DNA from: Amborella trichopoda
Taxonomy: Eukaryota > Streptophyta > Magnoliopsida > Amborellales > Amborellaceae
Assembly (NCBI RefSeq): GCF_000471905.2
Contig: NW_006500065.1
Location: 1,810,860 to 1,874,859, forward strand
DNA length: 64,000 nucleotides
Reading direction: 5' to 3'
Positions 45,468 to 57,895 of the stretch are shown piece by piece. A program made the translations under genes and the position numbers. The notes beneath the pieces are model-generated. The model was not told the DNA's origin and searched no databases. It saw nothing but the letters and a program-made list of their open reading frames with translations. The stretch's first letter is position 1, and every line of letters starts with the position of its first letter.

Positions 45468-47921
45468 CTGCACCCTCAAAATATTCAAACCAGTAAGGAG
45501 CAATGCAAGAAAATTCTAACCATATGGCCAGCCGTATATGAGGTTAGTACCTATAGAATCAGCAATGTCCTTTATTGATCTTACTACATGTTCTGACCAT
45601 GAGCCCTCCTCTACATCTTTGGCATTTCCATGCACATGCATTACACCGCCCTCAGGCCTGTATAATTACCCATGCATAAAATTTCTTTGGAAGGGAGAAA
45701 CGTAGAAGTAACCTCGAAAAAATTATTTCAGTGTTCTTTGAATGGACATTTACACCAATAACAAGAAAGTAGCTTACAATGCCAATAAAGGGAAGTTAGG
45801 CAGAATGCCTCAAGCCATGCACCCTACATTCCTCGTAATGTAGCAAAAAAATGAAGATAAAACAAGTAACCTATCAATGTAGCCAAAGATAGTCTAATTT
45901 ATGAAGTGCTCATATAAAAAATACACATAAGCTTAATCTTGTCTTGTTTTTTACTAAACAATGGCGAGAACAGTGTCTGTGAATGTTTCATGCATCTAAT
46001 TTTGTATCTTTTTGTACAGTATGGATTCCTAGCCCTACGTATGAACCATTAAGCGTGGATTGTTGTTCCTTGAATCGGCCCAAGGAATTGGGGATAATTT
46101 AAAGGAGCAATCTTTTTTATAAAGATAATATTGCTCGAGTGTAACGGCACTATAAAGATATAGTATTATGCTCTAAAGGATAGAAATCTTTATCAGAATC
46201 TTATAAAGCACTAAAAAATGTGGGAGGAACTCAAACTTTATGATCTATCACATGTAAGCGCTCACTTGTCATCTTGAAATGGTAAAACACACACGCTCTC
46301 TACACGTTAACTACTTTCCTTCTTTTTTTTTTTTCATTCACAAAACCAGAAACCAAAGCCATAGATGAGATGTCCACCCCTTCTAAGTGGTTCTTTATTT
46401 CCTAAAAACCTCCTATTCCTTCCTAAAGATACCCACCTTACTAAAAGATAACTCCTAGCATCGATTATCAGCCCTATTTGTAAAAGATAAACTTCCTGAC
46501 TGACAAAATGCCAAACTTCTAATTAAAAAGACAAAACTTCCTTAAAAGAACAATCAAAAGAACAACTGACTCTTTACTCACACCCTACCAAACCTCCACT
46601 ATAATTCCAAAATAAATAAATAAATAAATAAATAAATACAAGTAAAACCCATGAAAATAAAAATAAAAATAAAATAAAAATATTGAATTATCCTTCTCTT
46701 GATCTGCATCAAACCCAACCAAAGTTGCTGGGATCTTGCAACCTTGGGGGCAATCTTGCTCTAGAATCTTACTCCCGCATTTTGGGAAATGGATTTTTAA
46801 AGGATATCGATTTTTAGATATCAGGTCTCAATCGCCACTATTAGGGATCTCGATCCATCTTAAAGACTAAGATAATGACCATAAAAATGATTTTCAAGCT
46901 AGCTAGCAATGCAACTATACTTCTCATACTGCATAGATTGCCAGTTATAAACAAAGAGATACCTACTTTAAAGAGTATGTACAGTCCTGGACTATACATA
47001 CTGTATAAGGTTAGGAGCAAGTTCCTCAAAAGGCTGGGATTGAATTCCAGAAGCTCGAGACCAAAATCCCTACATTTTGGGATCTCGATCCCTAGCATAT
47101 GTATCATATGGACAATGCTCCCAACCATAGGGATCTTCTAGCCTTTCACGATTCCCTCGCTCATGATCCATATCCCGCTCCCGACCCCAACAACTATGGA
47201 CCCAACTCGAGGGTATTTCTTGCTGATTTGAATTTGAAGGATGACTTGGAGGCTGGTTTGGTCTATTGAGAGCTCAGATTTCCACATGCTCATGCCTGCT
47301 ACCACATTACACTCATACAAAGTGACTCATCCCAGACATATTGACTCACTCTAGAACTTTGGGAGCAAGATAATAATAAGCTCGAGGAGTCTCACATTTT
47401 TGAGGTTGATTAACTATATACATCCAAGAATAAGTTTTCAGACATACACATTTGAGGAACACCTTTTTGCATGACTCTGAGAGACTCTTGATACCTTGTT
47501 TCTACCTTGGTTAAAGTCTTGTTCACAGATTCACAGATCCGAAGTTTTGAGGCTTTCTTCGAACTCTATAATTCATCGATCCTGTGTATATTTCTCTCCA
47601 ACCCATATTAAACAAGTACAAACACAAACAAACGTATACAGACACCAGATGACCATAGAATTAGAAATGACGTGCACATATATGCAAATATATGAGAAAC
47701 AACCAGAAAATACAAGAGACACAAATGTTTGTAAAGAAAGGATATCCACAGCTTTTGGAAAGGCATTATCATCGTCAAAATAAAGAATGATTTATAATTA
47801 ACAACGTTACACGAAGCTTATTGTTTAAGCAACGAATATAGTACCTCAATGCCCTCACCGCAGTTGGCCAACCACTTTCACTGGTTGGAAGGAGACCAAG
47901 GCAAACACGATTAGCTATTCC
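45352..47921 (-). CDS. TYW2: tRNA wybutosine-synthesizing protein TYW2, last three exons
   Basis: Minus-strand exons 47845-47921, 45551-45657 and 45352-45467, with GT-AG introns and phases that join exactly. They encode GIANRVCLGLLPTSESGWPT, then RPEGGVMHVHGNAKD, then HLERVKWYAPHIRHLVADVR and a TAG stop at 45352-45354. This is the C-terminal part of the TYW2 methyltransferase-fold domain. TYW2 transfers the aminocarboxypropyl group of S-adenosylmethionine to the tricyclic guanosine precursor at position 37 of tRNA-Phe, in wybutosine synthesis. In plants it is usually fused with TYW3 and a TYW4-like part. The upstream exons with the SAM motifs are not found before the transposon block starting at 48.7 kb, so this is either the end of a gene with a transposon-filled intron or a gene fragment. 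Exons here are intact. Confidence 0.85.
45551..45657 (-). CDS. TYW2: TYW2 penultimate exon
   Basis: 107 bp, acceptor ATTATACAG, donor ATAG|GTACTA. Encodes PEGGVMHVHGNAKD, EEGSWSEHVVRSIKDIADSI. Confidence 0.85.
47845..47921 (-). CDS. TYW2: TYW2 antepenultimate exon
   Basis: 77 bp, acceptor TTTTGCCAG, donor TGAG|GTACTA. Encodes the RVCLGLLPTSE motif. The following intron (45658-47844, 2.2 kb) holds an AAAT-type repeat near 46606-46640 and ATCTCGATCC-rich sequence at 46790-47160. Confidence 0.85.
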
Positions 47922-48059
47922 CTGGCAAAAAAAGATGTCAAAAATAACTGAACTACAATAGGCCAAATGCCAAATAATGTGAGAAAAAACAAAAAATATT
48001 CTAAAAATGTGAAAATATTGTTAGAAGTGAGAGAAGGAAGAAATATTGTGGATAGTGAA

Positions 48060-48680
48060 GAAGAGAACAAGAGGGAGAGAGTGAATCTCGATACTGCAAT
48101 TGTTGAATCTCAATTCTACAATTGTTGAATCTGGATTCCACATATAATGATATTCAATTCGATTCTTTTTAATCCAGATTCCTGAACATTAGGTACCGCA
48201 GTTCGTAGATGCAAGAAACCGCGCTTCTTGTTAAGACGTGAGAAGTCGTGGATGTAGGAATCTTGATTCTAATGGGGGTTGAAACTCAACCCCCTAGATT
48301 TATAAATCTCGATTGCCAAGTGGGTCGAAACTCGATTAGATATGAATCTTGATTCCAAACTGGTATGAATTTCGATTCCAAATGCGTTAGGAACTCGATT
48401 CCAAAGATGTCAGAATATTGATTCCATATATGAAGGACTCTCGATTCCAAATGGGTTGACTCCAAATAGGTCGAAGAAATTCAGTTCTAAAGAGATCAGA
48501 ATCTCGATTCCACATATGTAGGGATCTCGATTCAATTTTTCTCAATTCCTATAAAGTACGAATCTAGTTTCCTACGATTCCCATTGTACAAACGTCGATT
48601 CCGAAAATAGGATTCTTCTAGGTAGTCGCAACTCCGCGATTTCAATTCCTAAAACGATTCAGAATCTCAAGCGTTTCCAA
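48060..48680. repeat. Degenerate minisatellite of AATCTCGATTCC motif
   Basis: About 14 spaced, diverged copies of RATCTCGATTCCA with 20-45-bp spacing. A related GGGATCTCGATCC word occurs at about 46845 and 47078 in the TYW2 intron. Confidence 0.6.
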
Positions 48681-48689
48681 CAACTATGG

Positions 48690-49720
48690 TTTGTACATAC
48701 GATTAAGATGGCATTGAACATATTTACTATTTCAGAACAGTCCAATATATGAGACAATTACAAGTAATAAAGAATAAAAGAAATATAATAATCAAAGGGC
48801 CATAATACCCCTCAACACTATCCCTCAAGATGGTGCATGTACATATACCATGCCTGACTTTGATAACATGGTAAAGAATCGGTGCTTCCCAACTACCTTG
48901 GTGAGGGCATTGGCAAGCTGGTTTCTATGGAGGTTGAATAATCTCAGACCACCTTGCTTTTTTGGGTAGCTCAGTAATCGAACTTTAGATGTAGCTTTAC
49001 TAACTTCAAACTGCTAATCACCCAAGCCCAAGCCTGAATCCTAATCTTAAACCACCATTATTCTAGTAGCGATGCAGTCATCATTAACAGCTTTTCATGA
49101 AAGGAATTTGTGGCTATGTAGGTACCTGCATGATTCTTGCAGAAGGCATAGGGATGAGAATTGAAACATCACTTACTAACACATGAAACTAAATTAGTTC
49201 ACACACATTAGATGCAATGGAACAGTATTATGTTCTGTTGTAAAGCGAGCTACCAAAACTTCTCTCTTTCGTGTCACATGTCGTCAACATGAATGTGCAA
49301 TATATTATGTAGAATGATAGCCGATTCAGCAATGAGTCGAATTTATATCAAAATTTCGAGATTTCCTATATAAAAGAACTCCTTTCCCAGGTGCTGACTT
49401 GCAGTACTGAAGAATGCGTATAACTGCAGCCCTCTGCAAAGTGCAAGAAGCACACACAAACTGGCTAAAAGAACTGACTGTGAACATGGTACCTATTCTC
49501 ATAAAGGTAAAAAGAAGTCTCTTGATTAGATGATGATCGAAACTTGGTTTCTTCTAATGGCTGCATAATTGTATGATAAAGGTCTGACGCTTGCATCAAT
49601 TGGAGTACCAATTGGCTTGATAACAACCCTATTAGTCTCCATAAGGAGGTCCAATATATGCCTGTGTTGGGAGATAAAAATGTCACAGCTGTTATTGGGT
49701 ATTTTTGACTGACTTAGACC
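48690..49720 (-). mobile_element. 3' part of a Ty1/copia element, broken
   Basis: Minus-strand fossil. The end of reverse transcriptase (FISQHRHILDLL...GTPIDAS, near 49580-49690) is followed by RNase H-like sequence (RILQYCKSAPGKGVLLY, near 49360-49430), a copia-type C-terminus (about 48840-48930), then the start of a 3' LTR at about 48817 (TGTTGAGGGGTATTATGG). The 5' two thirds are absent. Several breaks. The far LTR end is uncertain. Confidence 0.7.
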
Positions 49721-49724
49721 CTGA

Positions 49725-50250
49725 CACGAATAAGGAAGGAGCCAGTCGCAACCTGGTCCCCCCGGTAACAAAAATGCCTACAGACTATATAAGCACTAAT
49801 AAAATAAAGCTGTTTTTGGAAAAGTGGCGGAATGACCCAAAACTTGTAGCATTGTGCTTTGGGGTGCTTCAAGGATCCTCGCCAAATTTCAACCCAATCT
49901 GACACGTTTAAGACCGATTAGGACGAAATCTGGTCCGAAAATTCAGCTTCATCACTCTAAAACAGATCTCATAACTAGAGCCCTAAGTTCTACGCCTCAG
50001 ATGAACACCAGACCACCACCATTAGATTCAGCAAGTCCGAAAACCCCTGTATACTAATTTTCAGCCCATTCGGATACTTCTAGACCCCCCTATGCCCAAC
50101 TTAGCCAAAATAGGTAAGTTTTACACTATTCTAGTGAGGGGGTTGAATTTTGAATGGCCATATCTCTTTCATCCTAGACCTAATACCCAAATTTTAAGGC
50201 AAGGCTCGTCTTGTCGACGCACACGTTTTGATATAAAATTTGCCTCAAGA
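49725..50250. other. Intergenic, no gene seen
   Basis: No coding or transposon family recognised. The short frames (49854-50057 and others) are not protein-like. Confidence 0.35.
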
Positions 50251-50953
50251 TGATGAGTTGATGGGGAGAATTCGAAGAGAGAAGTTTGGCTGGAAAATGA
50301 ATCGTTTGAAAAGAGAAAAAGGTGTTTGATCAAGTGGGCATATTTTGAGATCTCGATATCGGATAGTCATTGAAATGGATGCATTGCGATCGTGGGATGA
50401 AGACGAATAAGATGAGGTAAAATTTGAGCAAGATGAAGGGTTGGATTGTGCGCAATTTAAAGATGAAAATGACAAATTTTTCGGTCGCTGGAATCCCATT
50501 TTCCAGCGACTTTCCAAATTGGGAACAAGTTCAAATGACTATGAAATTTGATGATATTTGTCACAAAATGACCATGATGCGATCCTATCCGAGTTGTGAT
50601 GAAGAAATTCGCCGGAGACACGACAGATTGGTCTACACGAAGAATTGAAAGTATCCATGTTCTTAAAGATGGCAGGAATTTTTATTGCCATCAAAAAGTG
50701 CGATTTGGGTGTCGACATGGATATCAAAAAACGGATTGTCCGAATGGCCATCAAAAGCCCCAAATTGCCTCTGAATGATGTCCATGGCTTAGGCCTTTTT
50801 CGAAGGGGACCAATTGGTCATTTCCTAAATTGGGGGGGGGGGGTACTTTGGTCATTTTTCACTAAAACGAAAATGTATTTTTAATTCAAGAAAATGGTAT
50901 TTTTGGTAAATTTAAGCTACTTTTGAGCATCCACCCATGTTTTGGTGGATGCC

Positions 50954-50961
50954 TATAAATA
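50954..50961 (+). promoter_or_regulatory. LTR1 TATA box
   Basis: TATAAATA in GCCTATAAATACATGTAAGC, conserved at the same place in LTR2 and LTR3. The likely core promoter of the element; transcription would start about 30 bp downstream. Confidence 0.65.
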
Positions 50962-51277
50962 CATGTAAGCTTATTGTATAATGACTCTTGGCAAAATTGA
51001 GAAAATTTGAATGAAACTTCAATCTTTTGCCTCTATTCTTGAAGAGAGAGAATACTTTTGTTTAGATAGAATGCCCTTAGAGTTTCAAGCCTCTTACCTC
51101 ACCTAGCCCACCAAAGGGTCTTAGCCCACCAAAAGGTCCACATCAAGGCAAGCTAAGCCGAGCACTTGAGCCTACCTAGGTGCACGATTCATTTTCTCTC
51201 TCTTCCCTTCTCTCTCCTTCTTTCTGTTCTCTCTCTCTCTCCTCCGCGTCATCATCTTTCTCACTCTAGCCTTCTCC

Positions 51278-52199
51278 AGCCCACGGTCTAAACTGCAAGC
51301 CCAATCTTCTCTCTCCTCTCTTCCTCTCGATCTCTTTCTCATTTCTCTCTCCCTCATCTCTTCCCCCTACTCTCGATCTTTCTCTCTCTCTCCATCATTT
51401 CTCTTTATCTCTTTCTCTTCTTTCTCTCGATCTCTGTCCCCTTTCTCTCGGTCCTACTCTCTTCTACTTTCTCTCTCCTCACCGAACCCTCTCTGTCCCT
51501 CTTATTTCCCCCCATTTTCTCGGTCTTTCTCTCCCTCCCTCATTTCTTCTATCTCCCTCGAACTCTCTCTCTTCTCCCATCACCGAACCCTCTCTCCCCC
51601 TCATCTCTATCTCTTTTTCTCTTCTTTCTCTCTTTCCCTCTTCTCTCCCCCTTCTCTCAGTCTTTCTCTCCCTCCCTCATTTCTCTCTATCTCCCTCAAA
51701 CTCTCTTTTCTTATTTCCTCTTTCTTCTCTCCTCACCAAACCCTCTCTCTCCCTCATCTCTATCTCTCTCTCTCTCTCTTCCCTCTCGGGCCTGCAGTCT
51801 AGGCTGCAGGCCAATCACTCTCTCCCCTATCTTACTCTCTCTTCTCTCTCTTAATCCTCTTAGGCCCGCAGCCTAGACTGCAGGCCCAACACTCCCTCCC
51901 CTCTCTTACTCTATCCTCTCTCTCTCTTTACCCTCTCGAGCCACAGTCTAGGCTGCGAGCCCATCACTCTCTTCCCCCTCTTACTCTCTCCCCTCTCTCT
52001 CCTAACCCTCTTGAGCTCGTAGTCTAGGATGTGGGACCAGCACTCTCTCTCCTCTCTTCTCTCACTCTCGAGATCTTTCTTCTTCTCCTCTCTTCCTCTC
52101 GGTTCATCTTTCTCTCTCCCGTAAACTCCCTTACCCAATCTCTCTCCCCCCAAATCTCTTCTCTCTCTCTCTCTCACGACCAGCAGCTGCTTGCTTCTT

Positions 52200-52232
<33 letters not shown>

Positions 52233-53550
52233 ATCTCTCCCAGCTCTCTACTTATTCTCCACTCTCTCCCCAAATCTCTTCTTTCTCTCACTCTCTCCCC
52301 GCTTGTCCTCTTCTCTCTTTCATGGGGAAGCAATCTGCTGCCCCCTTTTTCTCTCTCTCCTTCCCCCAAATCTCTTTTCTCTCTCACCCTTACACGCCTC
52401 TCTCCCCTCTCGTCCTCTTCTCTCTTTCAAGGGGCAGGCTGCTGTCCCCTCAAAAACTTTTCTTTCCCCCAAATCTCTTTTCTCTCTCTCCCTCTCTAAG
52501 ACCCTCACGGGCCCGAAGGCCCAGCTCTTTCTCCCCTCTTCATTCTTCTCTCTTTTTCTCACCCTATCTACTCTCTCTCTCTATTCTAATATCGGGCCTG
52601 CAGGCCCAGCCACTCTTTCTCTCTCCCTCACCCGAAATTCTCCTTCTCTCCCTCTCGGTTGCCCCTTCTCTCCCATGAACCATTCTCTCTCTCATCTAAT
52701 TTCTATCTTTCTCTCCCTCTCTCTTCTCGCCTCCCCATCTCTCTCGCTCGGGCAGCAGCCCTGCTGCGCCCCAATTACTCTCTCTCTCTCTCTCGCTCAT
52801 TCTTCTTCTCTCTCCCTCGTGAAAACTCTCTTCTTTCTGCCGCCCGAACTCTCTTCTCCACTCTCTATCTCTCTCGCTCGGGCAGCAGCCCTGCTGCTGC
52901 TCCAATTACTCTCTCTCTCCCTCTCGTGAAAACTCTCTTTCTTTCTCTCGCCCGAAGTCTCTCTTCTCTACTCTCTATCTCTCTCCCTATCTTCTCTTCT
53001 CCACTCTCTATCTCTCTCCCTATCTTCTCTTCTCTACTCTCTCTCCTTTCTCCATTATCTCACTCGGGCAGCAGCTCTGCTGCTACCCCTCTTTCAATAT
53101 CTCTTTTTTAAACTCTCTCTCTCTCTCTCTCTCTCTCACACGCACTCTATCTCTTGTCTCTCTTTCCCCCTCTCTGTATCTCTTCTCTCTCCTTAACTCT
53201 CTCGAGGCCGCAGTTTAGGCTGCGGGCCTAGTTATTTCACCTCTCTTTTCTCTCTCCCTTTTTCCTCATTCCTTCCAGCTCCCTCTCTCTCCCTTAAACT
53301 CTCTCGGACCCAGTAGCCTAGGCAGCAGGCCCAGCTATGTCTCTTACCTCTCTCTCTCTTGTCTCTATCTCTCTCCCTCTCAGACCCTTTCGATCTCTCT
53401 TCCTCTCGCTCTCTTCCCCGTTTCACCCTTTATCCCTCATTCTTTCTCTTCTCTCTATATATCCTTCTTCCTCTCGAACCCTCTCGGTCCTCTCTCCCTT
53501 TCATCTCTCTCTACCCTATCGGGCCCGCAGCCTAGACTGCAGGCCCAGCT
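51278..53550 (+). repeat. Palindrome array in the pyrimidine tract of LTR1
   Basis: At least seven copies of a GGCCYGCAG-YCTAGRCTG-CAGGCC-type palindrome (about 51278, 51789, 51863, 51938, 52013, 53204, 53521) and three of GGGCAGCAGCCCTGCTGC type (52750, 52879, 53065), separated by CT-rich stretches. Many mismatches are G/T, so an RNA copy would still pair. Confidence 0.75.
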
Positions 53551-54623
53551 CTCTCCCACTCTTTTCTCCTTCCCTTTCTCCTGTTTCCCTCTATCTCTCT
53601 CTCTCATCGTCTAGCCTTCTTCCTTTTTTATCTCATTCTCTCTTTCACCCAGCCCTCTCTTTTCTAAACTCTCTTGCTCTCTGTCTATTCTCTCTCTCGA
53701 ACCCTCTTTTCTCTCCCTTCCTCCCTTCTCATTCTTTCTCTCTCATCTCTTATTTTCTTGTCTTTCTTTTCTCACTTTTCTCATCCATCTTTTTCTTTAT
53801 TCTTCACTCGTTTGTATCTCTTTATTCCGTTCTTATATTTTTTTGATTAAGAAGCTTTATCATTCTTTATTTAGCTTGAAACCCTCACAATTTTTCTTTA
53901 TCCCTTTATCTTCATTTCTATCACATGTGGACATTTATTTTATTTTATTTTAGCATCTTTAAGGACCATGCTTACTTTTAAAGAATGCTTATTATCCATC
54001 ACCATCTTGGTATATGGCCGTTCTTAGATTCCATATTCATTATCAATTTCATGCATATCACATAAGGGGGATATTCAGAAACGATTCGCGATAGGTTTAA
54101 CCAACGGACTCTGTTCTCCTGAATCCTCTAGGGTATTTCGACCACAAGTCGAGTACCTTTCTTGGTTAACCGGTAATGCTTCCTAGGAGAGGTGACGCCG
54201 AAAGGCTGTCAATTTTTTGTCAGCCTCATCTTTTGCATTTCTAATTTATTTCATTTTTTGCATTTTCTTTAATTCATTTTCAAATTAACTTTATCCCATC
54301 GAGCCTAATTGAAGAGATACCTGAAAGCTAACCATACAAGAATTTAGAGCAAGGAAAGGAAAGGGGGTTGAACTCAGACCAAGTTGCGGAAGCTTTGGGG
54401 GCTTTCTCTAACGATCAAAGAGGGTAACCCTACCCAGACGCATCCCACAAACCCGACAACGAGGTAGACTCCTAGCACCTCAGTCGTCACACCAAAATTT
54501 CCTCATCGTTGGTATCTATCTGCATGCTTCACATGTGGTTGTTCTGAGGGAGGGTCTTCCTACCGAACCCGGGTCCCCAACCCGAGACCTCTTCGGACCC
54601 GCGGAAAACCCAGGTCCACCAAT

Positions 54624-54641
54624 TGGCGACTCCACTGGGGA
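54624..54641 (+). other. Primer-binding site
   Basis: TGGCGACTCCACTGGGGA two bases after the LTR1 end, the form found in plant Tat/Ogre-like gypsy elements. Confidence 0.75.
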
Positions 54642-54744
54642 CGCGCCACCTCATTGCTAGTTCAGCTTCTTCATTTACTGCTTTTAATTCCTATAATAAC
54701 ATGCTCTCAGGGTTTTCTTACCTTATGTTAAGGTTGGGGATTTC

Positions 54745-55757
54745 ATGATCCCTACCCTTAACAGCTCTATTTCGGGTAACCAAGTTCCTCAACTTGATGC
54801 CCCTGTCTTTCTACTGCGAAGGGACTCTCCCCTTCTTGCCCGAGCTCAGACTCAATCAACTGCGAGTAAGGGATCTCAGGTCCCTTCCTCTTCTTCCAGC
54901 CGCAGTGGTACCAAAACCATTCCCTTGCATGATCACACTGCTATTGGTGGGTCTTCCACCAGTCTAAGGCTCGAGAGGAGCTCTAAAAACACACTCTTTC
55001 TTCTGCAAATGGCTTTACTACAGCCATTGCTCCTGTGGGTACTCGAAAGAGTATCCCCAATGCTTGCCACACATATGCCACCCATCCGGGTAGGGCATCC
55101 CACACACACCGAGCTGGTACTTCGGTCGCTAGCCCTTTGATGTTGAATGGTCACAAGACCATTCGACACATTCCAATGCACACGACTAATGGCTCATCCG
55201 TTAGTTCGTTAACTCGGGGCAAGCAGCCTGCTAACCCGAACTCCATTTCAGTTCTGGGTCTCCATAGATCCGAACGCACACTTGGGAATAACTCACGAGT
55301 TATGTCAGTTGCATCACATTCTTTTAATCCCTTGGCTCGGGGCAGTCCATATGCTGCACCCCAAAGGGCACACGACCCACGACTCAGTCACGGGTCCAAT
55401 TCACGACCGATGCATGCAAGTTCGGGTGGTCATAAGACCATGCCAGTTAACAACACCGGCATTCTGAAAGCTAGGTCATTTACTGCACTCTGGGTTGGTC
55501 ACCAGACCACCCCAAACACATCTCTGGCTAGCGCACACAAACACAGGTACAATGCTGCCCCTGGCCCTAAGGTAAAGTGCCAGCATGCATCTCTAACCAC
55601 CTCTCAAAACCTGGTATTCCAAAACATTTCCCTCGAGTACCCTCTTATCAACTCCCATTCCACCCCACATGCGTGCTGGTTCCCTCGAGTACCCACTTCG
55701 CCCCAAGAGCAGCAAAACAGCCTTTCCCCTCTACTCCGACTAAAAACAACATTCTAA
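54745..55757 (+). pseudogene. ORF1-like low-complexity coding upstream of gag
   Basis: Ser/His/Pro/Thr-rich frames (54745-55140 and 55035-55757) with no recognised domain. Ogre-type elements are known to carry an extra ORF1 before gag, so the position fits, but homology was not demonstrated. Confidence 0.35.
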
Positions 55758-56249
55758 GAACAACACCGAGTTCCTTGCAGCTAGGTTACCGTACCCTGGC
55801 AAAGCTCATGTACTTTTCTCTGGTCTCCCTGAGAAAGGCAATCAAACAGGGTGTCACGCTGAGTTTCAGTTTTGGGAAGTTATATACTGGAGCCTTTGGG
55901 TTAAACAACAAAAAGGATGAAATTTCCACTCATAAGAAAGAAGAAAATGTCTTTGTCTTCTCATTCGGAGGACATATTAAAGAGGAACCCTTTTTATCCC
56001 TTACAAACTAAGGAAGGGAGAGGAGCAAGGCGTCTGGTCCAGTGTTCAATGGTAAACATCACTAAGGAAGACCCAGCTTTGTCAGATACACGGCCCCAAG
56101 GCCATCACGAGCCATTGTTACTTGGATCGTGGCCCCAAGGCCGTCAAGAGCCGCCAGTCGCCCAAGCTTTAAGACAAGTCTAGACCAAATGGGGGCAGTC
56201 CGAGCCTCTTTTAACTGGACTCCCAGATTGGGTCAACAAATGGGGCAAG

Positions 56250-56896
56250 GTCACGGATGATATGGAAATCCCAATCCGTAAAGAACACATCAACATTATG
56301 GTTGTAGGCCAGATCGGTGATGAGCCGAAGAACCCGATGGCTCATTTAGGTCCCATTCTCAACCAAATCTTGGATAGACTCAAAGATCTAGAGAATTTTC
56401 GACCACCAGTGGCATCCTCATATTCTGCGGCAGGTCTTCCCCCTATAGCACCGTTTGAAGAGGAGGTACATAGGACTCAACCACCTTTTCGTGTTCGAAC
56501 TTCACCCCCTTACGTCATGCCGCTTTGCCTGCAATAACACATGAGGATATCCAAGGAATGCTCAATAAGGCTATTCAAGGGTTACAGGCTTCTAATCTAC
56601 AGGAAACAACCCGCTACAAAAAGCCGTACCCAGTGTATATTGACCAGCTCCCCTTCCCCTGGACTTATAAGAAAGGAAGATTACCTCTCTTCAATGGTAC
56701 AGGATCCCCTCAATAGCATGTGGCACATTTCGTGTCGGCATGTCAGGAATTGGCTGCGGACTGTAGGTTATTACTACCCCAGTTTGTTGAAACCTTATTT
56801 GGGCCGGCATTTAAATGGTACTCTTGGTTGCCACCCAATTCCGTATTTACCTGGGAGGAAATGGAACAACTCTTCTATAAAAGGTTCTATGATGAG
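56250..56896 (+). pseudogene. gag-like region of the gypsy element, broken
   Basis: Frames with PYPVYIDQLPFPWTYKKGRL, then FVSACQELAADCRLLLPQFV and FKWYSWLPPNSVFTWEEMEQ, the retrotransposon gag (capsid) signature. It is followed directly by the second LTR. No zinc knuckle or pol seen. Confidence 0.75.
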
Positions 56897-57596
56897 ATGA
56901 TGAGCGGATGCGGAGGATTCAAAGAGAGAAGTTTGGTTTGAAAATGAATGGTTTGAAAAGAGAAAAAGGTGTTTGATCAAGTAGGTATATTTTGAGATCC
57001 CGACATCGGATCGTCATGAAAATGAATGAGATGCGATCAAGGGATGAGATCCCGACATCGGATTGTGCACAATTTAACGAAGAAAATGACAAGTTTTTTG
57101 GTCGCCGGAATCCTATTTTGCGGCGACTTTCCAAATTGGGAACAAGTTCAACTGACCATCAAATTTGACGATTCTTGTTACAAAATGACCATGATGCAAT
57201 CCTATCCGAGTTGTGATGCAGAAATTTGCTGAAAACACGACGGATTGGTCTACACAAAAAATTGAAAGTTTCCATGTTTTTAAAGATGACCAGAATTTTT
57301 ATTGTCCTCAAAAGGTGTGATTTGGGTGTCGAAATGGATATTACAACGACATCAATAATTTTAATGTCTTTTCTACGACGACGAATCGTCCGAACGGCTA
57401 TCGAAAAGTCCCCGAATGATGTCCATGGCTTAGGCCTTTTTCGAAGGGGACCAATTAGTCATTTCTTACATTGGGGGGGGGGGGGGGTATTTTGGTCATT
57501 TTTTACTAAAACGAAAATGTACTTTTAATTCAAAAAAATGGTATTTTTGGTAAATTTAGGCCACTTTTGAGCATCCACCCAGGTTTGGTGGATGCC

Positions 57597-57604
57597 TATA
57601 AATA
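57597..57604 (+). promoter_or_regulatory. LTR2 TATA box
   Basis: TATAAATA in the same context as LTR1. Confidence 0.6.
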
Positions 57605-57895
57605 CATCTAAGCTCATTGTGTAATGACTCTTAGAGAATTTGAGAAAATTAGAATGAAACTTCAATCTTTTGGCTCGATTCTTGAAGAAGGAGAATTCTT
57701 TTGTTTAGAGAGAGAATACCCTTAGAGTTTCAAGCCTCTCACCTCACCTAGCTCACCAAAGGGTCCACATCAAGGCAAGCTAAGCCAACGACTCGAGCCT
57801 ACCTAGGTGCACGGCTCACTTTCTCTCTCTTCCCTTCTTTCTATCCTTTCTCCTCTCTCTCCTCCCCTCATCGTTTTTCTCTCTCTAACCTTTTT

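Larger units (their letters stand above)
50251..54621 (+). repeat. 5' LTR, about 4.37 kb
   Basis: TGATGAG...GGTCCACCA. Three zones: a unique 5' part (to about 51180) with a G-run at 50832-50843 and TATA box, a pyrimidine tract of about 2.6 kb (51190-53820) studded with GC-rich palindromes, and a unique 3' part (53830-54621). All small frames within it are by-products of the CT repeats. Confidence 0.85.

Noticed and set aside
46950-47000. Hairpin AGTATGTACAGTCC / GGACTATACATACT as a possible small-RNA precursor
   Set aside because: Arms of only about 14 bp with no extension of pairing into the flanks.
51172-53846. Many 60-215-codon open frames in the LTR1 pyrimidine tract (and the equivalents at 58109-60248 and 62036-62804)
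   Set aside because: All are Ser/Leu/Pro or Arg/Glu strings from CT/GA dinucleotides, with no domain and with overlapping frames on both strands.
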